Source of the DNA: Entomomonas moraniae
Lineage (GTDB): Bacteria > Pseudomonadota > Gammaproteobacteria > Pseudomonadales > Pseudomonadaceae
DNA length: 64,000 nt
Assembly: GCF_003991975.1 (NCBI RefSeq)
Contig: NZ_CP029822.1
Location: 558,001 to 622,000, forward strand
Direction: 5' to 3'
The position numbers and the translations under genes are program-made. The notes under the pieces are model-generated. The model ran no database searches, had not been told where the DNA came from, and saw only the letters and a list, made by a program, of their open reading frames with translations. How positions within the stretch are numbered: the stretch's first letter is position 1; each line of letters opens with the position of its first letter. Below, piece by piece: positions 1-7,630 of the stretch.

Positions 1-1
1 A

Positions 2-475
2 CCCGAAAAGGAAATCCAATCTCTTGCCGATGGTACGCAGTATGAAGTAACCAAGATGATGTTGGGTGGTAAGACTATTTCACTGCCATTGTCTACTCCA
101 AAGGAGCAAATACAATCCCCAGAGCTATTAGCCTTAATCGAGCAGCTGGAAAACCTAACAGCACCAGATGGTTTTCGATTGATCAGTCATTTACTGGTGG
201 ATGCAGGGGCTACTGATTTTACGGTAAGTGATGCTGATGCCATCCACAGTAATACACCATCAAGTATTGGTTTTACCGTCAGCAATCTGAAATTTCAAGG
301 TAAAGTGGCGATTGTGTATGACCGTGGCAGTGATACTTACAGCCTATGGTTATATCCTGCAACAGATAATCAACCAACAGAAATTGATAATATTTATTTT
401 GATGAGCTAGGGTTAAGGCTCTCTGAAGTTATTGATGATTTTGCTTGGCAGGTGATTAAGATAAAAGTTTTATAG
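2..475 (+). CDS. C-terminal part of an unrecognised protein (cut by the window edge)
   Basis: The reading frame is open from base 2, upstream of the tandem ATG codons at 56-61, so this is probably the 3' end of a gene that begins outside the window. The visible part is about 157 residues, soluble, rather acidic, without membrane segments, and ends in a helix-rich stretch (LSEVIDDFAWQVIK). I recognise no motif. The ATG pair at 56 has no convincing ribosome-binding site, which favours the partial-gene reading. It stands in the same direction as the phage-type small gene that follows. Confidence 0.5.
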   Translation, partial: PEKEIQSLADGTQYEVTKMMLGGKTISLPLSTPKEQIQSPELLALIEQLENLTAPDGFRLISHLLVDAGATDFTVSDADAIHSNTPSSIGFTVSNLKFQGKVAIVYDRGSDTYSLWLYPATDNQPTEIDNIYFDELGLRLSEVIDDFAWQVIKIKVL

Positions 476-663
476 CACTAGCTATTCATAGTAATAGGGC
501 TTTGAGTAAAGTTTTAATTATTTTCTGTATTTTCATTTGTCGTTTTAATTCTGCTTTTTATTGCTGTATTTCGTTCTGTTTCTTATTTCTTATTTCTTAT
601 TTTTAACGTATTTATTTTCTATCATTTTTAATGGCTGGTGATATTACAAGCCAAGGAGTTGTT

Positions 664-990
664 ATGGGATTAGATATTTCGTTTGTTGCGTGTCCTCGTG
701 ATCAGTTGTCGGAGGTGGGTGAGTTTCGTAAGGTGAATGCGTTGTTGCAGTGGGTGAATAATAACGTGATGTCTGTTGAAAATTGTGCGTATATTCCTAT
801 TTCAAAGGAGGTTCTTGAGATACTGCAAGGCACCCTTAATCAGTTAACTACTGATAATTGCCAAGAGCTGTTTCCAACCCAAGAAGGTTTTTTCTATGGC
901 AGTACTGAGTATGATGAGCATTATTGGGAGGATGTAGCAGACGTTAAAGTTTGGGTCGATGAAACATTGGCTCACTTTGAGTTTGAGTAA
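664..990 (+). CDS. Small phage-type protein of the 'MGLD...' family
   Basis: 108 residues. The start at ATG 664 is chosen over the in-frame ATG at 631 because AAGGAG lies at 653-658, five bases before it, and because the protein then begins MGLDISF. Small proteins starting MGLD and followed by a YFRK/WRK-(x)-N-L/I-x-x-W pattern occur in many phages and mobile elements; here the matching stretch is EVGEFRKVNALLQWV (residues about 20-34). Their biochemical role is not known to me. The protein is acidic and has no signal peptide or membrane segment. The neighbouring recombinase relic supports an origin in a mobile element. Confidence 0.6.
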   Translation: MGLDISFVACPRDQLSEVGEFRKVNALLQWVNNNVMSVENCAYIPISKEVLEILQGTLNQLTTDNCQELFPTQEGFFYGSTEYDEHYWEDVADVKVWVDETLAHFEFE

Positions 991-1262
991 GAGATGTTGT
1001 TCTTTAGTGCTTGGTGGTGAGTGAATTATTTAACACTTATGATGGTTATAGGCGGCTTGGCTTTTGCCAGCTTGCCTATAACTTTTATGGTTGTACCTTA
1101 TTTTTTGCTAACGGGCCATTTTTTCAACATAATATTTAACAGGCAATCTTCTGCTATGAGCGAACAGCAGACATTGGACCATTATTAAAATACTTAAAGG
1201 TCATTTTGTTATTAGCAAATATCCATTTTTAGCAAGGCTGCATTAGCAACCTTGCTAACATC
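991..1262. other. Non-coding gap with hairpin and dispersed-repeat copy
   Basis: Apart from the hairpin at 1046-1086, this stretch contains the 19-bp word ATGAGCGAACAGCAGACAT at 1156-1174, which recurs exactly at 11178-11196. No gene is seen. Confidence 0.5.
1046..1086 (+). terminator. Stem-loop downstream of the MGLD gene
   Basis: TTATAGGC at 1046-1053 pairs with GCCTATAA at 1075-1082, with an inner GGC/GCC extension and a short loop. The following T-run is only four bases, so termination is plausible but not strong. Confidence 0.45.
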
Positions 1263-1868
1263 TTATATGTCGATAGATTCAGATATTTCTAACGCATCAT
1301 CCACTTCAATGCCTAAGTAACGAACGGTACTTTCTAGTTTTTTATGATCTAACAAAATTTGAACAACTCTAATGTTTTTAGTTTTTTTATAAATCTAGTA
1401 AGGCTTGGTTCTTCTCAAGGAGTGGGTACTGTATTGTGAGTCATCTAAGCCAAGTATTTTGATCCATTGGTGAAAAATACGATTATATTGCCTTGTTGAG
1501 AGGTGTTTGGTGGGATCAACCCTTGATTTAAAGAGGTAATCTGTATCACTTAAATGAGCCTTTTTTATCCTCGCGGCAATTGATTCTCTTGTTCTTTTCG
1601 TTAATTCGAATTGCACAGGGCTACCTGTCTTTTGATGTAATACATGAGCCCTACTTAAAATAGTTGGCCCGTAAGTCACATCGGATACTTTTAACTTCAA
1701 TAGATCACAACCCCGTAGTTTGCTGTCCAGTGCCAAATTGAAAAGTGCTAGATCACGTGCTTTACCTTCTAATTCTAACCTGATTCGTATTCCCCAGATA
1801 TGAGGTATCTGTAAAGGTTTTTTCTGAACAATAATACGGTTTTTATTCCAAGGTGTTGTCGCCATCAT
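1263..1868 (-). pseudogene. Tyrosine recombinase/integrase interrupted by an in-frame amber codon
   Basis: The intact part (1395-1868) runs from MMATTPWNKNR to HSLRRTKPY, then TAG. Reading on in the same frame gives a clean family C-terminus (IYKKTKN..., LLDHKKLEST, VRYLGIEVDDALE) up to TAA at 1263-1265, about 201 codons in all. This is the short single-domain tyrosine recombinase common in Proteobacteria. Catalytic positions are visible: the first Arg in SKLRGCDL, the HSLRR box, the His in LLDH (usually LLGH), and the nucleophilic Tyr in VRYLG, which lies beyond the stop. The residues before the stop (KPY) also differ from the usual K-A-A/T-L pattern, so the region has drifted. Without the Tyr the protein cannot recombine DNA. 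Confidence 0.85.
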
Positions 1869-2306
1869 TATTCTCCTGCAATAAAGGAGCTTTCATTATA
1901 GCTAGCAATATAATTTTATACTGGCAGTTAGTCTTTTGGGAACCTAGTTCTAGAGCAAGATTATTCAGCGCTGATGCAGTTAAAGCTCTAGATATAGCTA
2001 TATATGAGTAAGAAAAAATATAAACCTTTTTTTAACAACTGTATTTTTAATTCTTGTTATAGCAAAAATAAATTGAGCATATAAAAGTATTTAATAGTAG
2101 TTATCAAAGTATTAACTATTTATTTTGATATTTTTTGTACGTAATGCAAGGTTATATTGTAAAAATAAGCTTAGAGAATAATTGTTTTATTTATAAGGTC
2201 GTCTATTTTAATAAGATCCATAAACCTTCAAATTATCACCCATGCCTAATTTTACAAATAATTACCTTGTGCTAGTAATTGCCATTTCTAATATAGAGGT
2301 TATTAA
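1869..2306. promoter_or_regulatory. AT-rich upstream region of the giant gene
   Basis: 438 bases of very AT-rich sequence between the divergent recombinase relic and the gene starting at 2307. It must hold the promoter of the latter, but several TATAAT-like hexamers are present and I cannot choose one. The ribosome-binding site AGAGG at 2295-2299 precedes the ATG by seven bases. No gene seen. Confidence 0.4.
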
Positions 2307-5300
2307 ATGGGCTATACACAACTTAATAAAAATACTGTCTTAAGCGAAACAAAGCTTAAAGAGAGTATTTCATGGATAAAAAAACAACAAAACACAGAAG
2401 GTGCTTATACGACAGATAATGATCTGGTGTTACCAGAACAGTCTACTAGCGAGGCATTAACTACTTTTTATGATTTAGAATTAGGTTTTGATGAATCACA
2501 AGCTAAAGCATTTTCTTTTCTAACTACCTCGTCTGATGACAGCACAGAGTTTATTTCACGGCGTATTATTACTAATGCACAACAAAAACATGATAATAGT
2601 GGCTTAGTTCTCCACCTTAAAGCCTATCAAAATCAAAATGGTGGATTTGGATTTACACAAGGCTTCGATAGCTTTGTGTTAGATACCACTTGGGCGTTAA
2701 AGGCTTTAGAGATTGCAGATCAGGCCAAAAGCAATGAGGCTAATTGGGCTATTACTTGGCTTGTATCTCAACAACAAGCTGATGGTGGTTGGAAAAATGC
2801 GTTAGGTCATAATGATATTTACAGTTCTGCGTTAGCCATTAATGCATTGTGGCAATATCGAACAGTTTATAATTTAAATAGTCAGTTAAAGAAAGCCGTG
2901 CAATGGCTATTAGATCAACGTAATGCTGATGGGTATTGGGAGTATACGGATTATACGGCATTAGCACTTTTAGCTGTTCTACCTAATTTAAACGAACTAA
3001 TACAAGTTATGCCTGCTATTGATTATTTAGTGTCTATTCAAGATACAGACGGTAGTTGGGAAGATGATGTTTATGTCACTTCTTTAGTTTTGCGAGCATT
3101 AAATATGGTGAGCGAAATAGGCGGTAGCGATATTCCTTTGTTACAAGGAAGGATTATTGATGCGGATACTAGGCAGATACTAGCAGGTATAACTGTCACA
3201 TTCCAAAATCAAACAACAATGACTGATCAAAGTGGTTCTTTCAGTTTGCCCATAAAAGCTGTTGGAGAAAGCCAGATAGAGGCCTCTCAAAATGGCTACT
3301 TAGTCACCCAAAGAAGCATTATTATCCCAGAGTTAAAAACGATTCAGTTGGGAGATATTCAACTTAAACGAGTGGCCAATACGACAATGATTAGCGGTTT
3401 TATTACTGATCAAAGCACAGGTAAGGCCATTAACGATGCAACTATTTCATTATCTGATGGACAGATAATTAGTTCTAATAAAGGGTATTATCAAGCTACT
3501 ATAGCCCCAGGGACCATAACTATTACTATTACAGCTTATGGTTATCATGAGGTAGTGGGTACTGCTACCGTTAAACTAGGTGAAATTATTTATTTCTCCC
3601 CTGCTTTAATTGCACAAAAAAATCCAATTCCGATGAAGAGTTCAATATCAGGTCGTATTCTTGATGAAGAAACGATGCAACCATTAAAAGGAGTTGTTAT
3701 TGAAGAATCTAATGGAAAAAAACAAATAACCAGTAGCGATGGTATATTTCAATTTTCTGAATTGGTAGCAGGTAACTACACTTTCACTATTTCATTGAAT
3801 GGCTATCTTAATAAAGTTATGCACGTTAGTATCAGTGAAAACAGTAATTTTGCATTGGGTGATGTTGTCTTACAACTTGCTCCAGAGCAAACAGGTTCAT
3901 CTATTCATGGCATTATTACCGATGCAATTACAGGCCAACCTATTAGTGGTGTAAATGTTATCATCACTGGCGACTATAATAAAATGGTGTCAACCTCTAC
4001 CGATGGTAGTTACAAAGTAACCGGTTTAAGTGCAGGAAGTATTACTATTACTGTTTCTGCTAATGGTTATCAATCAGCTAATACCACTATTACTATTGAT
4101 GATGTAACAGACTATATTCTATCCGTTTCATTACATGCTGAATCACAAGTAAAACCAGATAAGACAACCGTTAAAGGGGTTGTTGTTGATTCCATAACGG
4201 GATTACCGTTAGCGGATGTAATGGTAGCAGCTACTGTTAATAATATTACCTCCGTAAGCACAACAAATGTGACTGGCCAATTTATCTTTGAAAATATTGA
4301 TGATGATATTGTTGCACTTGCATTTACTAAAAAAGACTATCGCGACACAAACTTTGAAATCAGTATGTTTGAAAAGCAAGTGAATGATCTTGGACAAATT
4401 CGTCTAGCTTCAAATGATAATCAAAACTATAAAAAATTGGCTGACCTTGTCGTAGATTTTGTTGCTCCAATAAATTTAAGTACAGATCAGCAAACATTAA
4501 AAGTGACAGGTAGTGTTGCTGTAACAGTCTCTAACTTAGGTAGAGCTGATGCACCTGCTGGCTTTACCATCGTAGCATTTAAAGATAACAACCATAACGA
4601 AACATTCGATGTAGGTATCGATACAGTTTTAGGAAAAATAACTGTACAAAAACCATTACTAATTAACCAAACAGAAACGTATACGATTGATGTTTCTGGT
4701 GTGCTTGAGTTTAGAGATGCACCTATTTACGCAGTAGTTGATAGTGAAAATAAGGTTGAAGAACTCAGTAAACAAAATAATATCGGTTCTACTGCAATGG
4801 CCGCAAGAATTAAACCAGAAATTGGCGAAATCGAGCCCGTTTTAAAATGGCGCAGTGATTCTTTAAATGTAACGTCTGGCGTATTAGTAATACCAACAAG
4901 AGACACTAATGGAAATGGAAATATCGATGCTAAAGATATGCCTAGTATTATTTTCCTTAGTCACAATGGCTTCTCTTCGTCAGGAAAATTACACATTGTC
5001 AATGGTAATACAGGGGAAAAACAATTAACTATTCAAGACCCAGAGGGAGTTAAATTATCTGGTTGGCCAGGTATTGCTGCTGCGGATATTGATAATGATG
5101 GATTGGTTGAGGTATTAGTACCAACTATGAGCGGTCAACTTGCGGCAATTTGTACTGTAACTGGGAAAGTAAAATGGCTGAGTACTATCCCATCTTCACC
5201 TTATTATTATCAACCCTACGGTGGTGGTCCCTCAATTATCGACTTGAATGGTGATGGCAATGTTGAGATTTTGTTTGGACGCCACGTTTTAAATGGATCA

Positions 5301-7562
5301 GACGGTTCTTTGTTATGGGCCGGTAAAGGAAGTTTTCATGGTGGTAAAACAGGCATGCAATCATTCGCCGCTGATATTAATCTTGATGGTTTTCCAGAGG
5401 TTATTGTAGGTGCTTCTGCTTATGACTACCAAGGTAATTTGTTATGGCAAAATAATACGGTTGGTGATGGTTATACCGCTGTGGGCAAGTTTATTAGTAA
5501 TGAAGCTCATCCGCAAATAGTTGTTTCAGCTGTTGGCAAGGTTTATATGCTTAACTATAAAGGTGAAATACTTTGGGGACCTGTTGGTTTACCAGGTGGC
5601 GGGAAAGGAGGTGCCCCTGTTATCGCAGATATGGATGGTGATGGTATCCCTGAAATAGGTATTGCAGGCGCTTATTATTACACTGTATTTAAAGCTGATG
5701 GCAGTATTTTATGGAACAAACCTGTTCAAGACAGCTCAAGCTCACAAACCGGATCAAGTGTATTTGACTTCGATGGTGATGGACGGGCAGAAGTTGTTTA
5801 TGCAGATGAGAAAAATATTCATATTTATGATGGTGAAACAGGTAATGAGCTATTTACCGTTCCTCATGGTAGTACAACTGCAGGAGAATATCCTGTTATT
5901 GCCGATATTGATAACGATGGGCATGCCGAGTTATTAGTTGTTGGAGATGATTTTAATGATGGTGTTGACTATCGGGGACTACGCGTATTCAAGGGAAAAA
6001 ATAACAGCTGGGTTCGTACTCGCAATATTTGGAACCAATACGACTACTACATCAACAATATCAATGATGACCTTGCCATTCCAACGCATCAAGGCAATAG
6101 CTGGGACTTACACAATACCTTTAGGCTTAATCGCCCCTTAGATCTTGATCCTACGGTTGTAGCTGATTTAACCGCTTCTTATATCCGTGTAGAAGATAAA
6201 TTTGGACAAGGTGATTCAACACTGACTGTGCGTATTGGTAATGGAGGTGGCTACCCCGTTCCATCGGGTGTTTCCGTTGCTTATTATAATGGTGATCCTC
6301 TTTCAGGGGGTGTATTGCTAGGTGTCGTTAAGACAAGTCAAGCACTTCATAGCGATGGGTACCAAGATGTCTCTCTTAGCCTTGCTGATCTTAGTCAGAT
6401 AAGCATTCTCTATGTGGTGGCTGACGATGATGGTGCAGGTATTCATACTATTGACGACGCTAATCGTGCTAACAATACCGCGATACTCGATCTTACCTCA
6501 TTACGTTATGGAGACATTACGGTAAGTACCGATAAAGCCAACTATTTACCAGAAACTAATGTTCAGCTGCAAGCAGTTGCTAATAATCTTGGACGTTATC
6601 CCGGTAAGTTTAATATCCAACTTTCAATACTAGACGCCAATAACCAAGTTGTTAGTCTGCTACCAGTAACTGACGTAGGCATTATTGCTGCAAGCTCTGG
6701 TGTTACACACAGCGAAAACTGGGGTACAGCATTAAATACGGCAGGTAATTATACTTTATGCGGAAAACTGATGGATGAGCAAGGTAACGTGGTTGCTGAA
6801 GATCATTCAATCTTCTCTATTTTAGCAGTTAATGAAGGAGAACCAGTTGCCTCATTACGAGTTACAACAGACAAGCCAGAATATATGCAGAATGATCAAG
6901 TGGAGTTAACTTCACTGTATCGAAACTTATCGATTAATACGCCTATTAAAGAGGCCTATATTGAGTTAACTGTTGTTGCACCAAACTCAGCACAGGAGTT
7001 CAGTCACAAGCAAAGTATTGGGGAAATCCCCGCCAGTAGCAGCTTTAGTCAGTTTACAATTAATCAGGTTTTAATGAATGCTGAACTAGGTAACTATACA
7101 GTGACAGCCAAGCTATTTAATGGCAAAGGCGAACTGCTAGCCAGTGCAGAAACCTTTTATCAAGTAATTACCGATCCTAAACAACTTTTAGAGAAATTAG
7201 AGATAAGTGCTGGAGGAATACCAGAACTTGTAATTGGATCTTCAACAGTGAGTATTGATGATTTTTATAACCTTGGCAATACTGACTTAATAAATCTAAA
7301 AATTACTCATATTCTTGTTAATGGCGACCAAAACATTAAACTTCAGGAAAGTATTATTAATTTAAATGCAAGACAACGGCAGAGATTAGTTTTCAGGATA
7401 GAGACAACAGGCTTATTACCTGACAAAACCTATCCAATATTATTAATAGCAGAAATTAATGAGCATTCTAAGTTACTGGTTACTAGAGAGCTTCATGTAC
7501 TTCCTAAAGCTATGTCACCAGGAGAAGGCGGCATCGTTATAAAAAAACCAAAATCAAAATAG
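2307..7562 (+). CDS. Giant multidomain protein: prenyltransferase-like toroid, CarboxypepD_reg repeats, CARDB and FG-GAP propeller
   Basis: 1751 residues; the codon before the ATG is TAA, so the start is firm. Residues 15-270 contain QxxDGG-type repeats (QNQNGGFGF, QQQADGGW, QRNADGYW, IQDTDGSW) typical of the alpha/alpha toroid of prenyltransferase/squalene-cyclase-like proteins. Residues about 280-700 hold five carboxypeptidase-regulatory-like beta domains (each G-x-I-x-D...G-x-P-I-x-G-V). About 710-830 looks like CARDB. About 850-1245 carries seven DxDxDG calcium motifs (e.g. DIDNDG, DLNGDG, DMDGDG, DFDGDG) of an FG-GAP/VCBS-type propeller. About 1280-1720 is further beta-sandwich, CARDB-like. 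These folds are usually extracellular, yet there is no N-terminal signal peptide, no lipobox and no C-terminal anchor, so the export route is unknown. The function is unknown; adhesion or binding of host or prey surfaces is an inference. The next gene starts 68 bases downstream on the same strand. Confidence 0.85.
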   Translation: MGYTQLNKNTVLSETKLKESISWIKKQQNTEGAYTTDNDLVLPEQSTSEALTTFYDLELGFDESQAKAFSFLTTSSDDSTEFISRRIITNAQQKHDNSGLVLHLKAYQNQNGGFGFTQGFDSFVLDTTWALKALEIADQAKSNEANWAITWLVSQQQADGGWKNALGHNDIYSSALAINALWQYRTVYNLNSQLKKAVQWLLDQRNADGYWEYTDYTALALLAVLPNLNELIQVMPAIDYLVSIQDTDGSWEDDVYVTSLVLRALNMVSEIGGSDIPLLQGRIIDADTRQILAGITVTFQNQTTMTDQSGSFSLPIKAVGESQIEASQNGYLVTQRSIIIPELKTIQLGDIQLKRVANTTMISGFITDQSTGKAINDATISLSDGQIISSNKGYYQATIAPGTITITITAYGYHEVVGTATVKLGEIIYFSPALIAQKNPIPMKSSISGRILDEETMQPLKGVVIEESNGKKQITSSDGIFQFSELVAGNYTFTISLNGYLNKVMHVSISENSNFALGDVVLQLAPEQTGSSIHGIITDAITGQPISGVNVIITGDYNKMVSTSTDGSYKVTGLSAGSITITVSANGYQSANTTITIDDVTDYILSVSLHAESQVKPDKTTVKGVVVDSITGLPLADVMVAATVNNITSVSTTNVTGQFIFENIDDDIVALAFTKKDYRDTNFEISMFEKQVNDLGQIRLASNDNQNYKKLADLVVDFVAPINLSTDQQTLKVTGSVAVTVSNLGRADAPAGFTIVAFKDNNHNETFDVGIDTVLGKITVQKPLLINQTETYTIDVSGVLEFRDAPIYAVVDSENKVEELSKQNNIGSTAMAARIKPEIGEIEPVLKWRSDSLNVTSGVLVIPTRDTNGNGNIDAKDMPSIIFLSHNGFSSSGKLHIVNGNTGEKQLTIQDPEGVKLSGWPGIAAADIDNDGLVEVLVPTMSGQLAAICTVTGKVKWLSTIPSSPYYYQPYGGGPSIIDLNGDGNVEILFGRHVLNGSDGSLLWAGKGSFHGGKTGMQSFAADINLDGFPEVIVGASAYDYQGNLLWQNNTVGDGYTAVGKFISNEAHPQIVVSAVGKVYMLNYKGEILWGPVGLPGGGKGGAPVIADMDGDGIPEIGIAGAYYYTVFKADGSILWNKPVQDSSSSQTGSSVFDFDGDGRAEVVYADEKNIHIYDGETGNELFTVPHGSTTAGEYPVIADIDNDGHAELLVVGDDFNDGVDYRGLRVFKGKNNSWVRTRNIWNQYDYYINNINDDLAIPTHQGNSWDLHNTFRLNRPLDLDPTVVADLTASYIRVEDKFGQGDSTLTVRIGNGGGYPVPSGVSVAYYNGDPLSGGVLLGVVKTSQALHSDGYQDVSLSLADLSQISILYVVADDDGAGIHTIDDANRANNTAILDLTSLRYGDITVSTDKANYLPETNVQLQAVANNLGRYPGKFNIQLSILDANNQVVSLLPVTDVGIIAASSGVTHSENWGTALNTAGNYTLCGKLMDEQGNVVAEDHSIFSILAVNEGEPVASLRVTTDKPEYMQNDQVELTSLYRNLSINTPIKEAYIELTVVAPNSAQEFSHKQSIGEIPASSSFSQFTINQVLMNAELGNYTVTAKLFNGKGELLASAETFYQVITDPKQLLEKLEISAGGIPELVIGSSTVSIDDFYNLGNTDLINLKITHILVNGDQNIKLQESIINLNARQRQRLVFRIETTGLLPDKTYPILLIAEINEHSKLLVTRELHVLPKAMSPGEGGIVIKKPKSK

Positions 7563-7567
7563 TAAAA

Positions 7568-7599
7568 TTATGTCCATAAAATAAAAAATATGGACATAA
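7568..7599 (+). terminator. Perfect 11-bp hairpin between the two large genes
   Basis: TTATGTCCATA (7568-7578) pairs exactly with TATGGACATAA (7589-7599) across a ten-base A-rich loop, six bases after the upstream stop codon. There is no long T-run, so it may limit rather than stop read-through, or stabilise the upstream message. Confidence 0.5.
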
Positions 7600-7630
7600 C
7601 TTAGATTTCTATTATCAATTCAAATATGCA

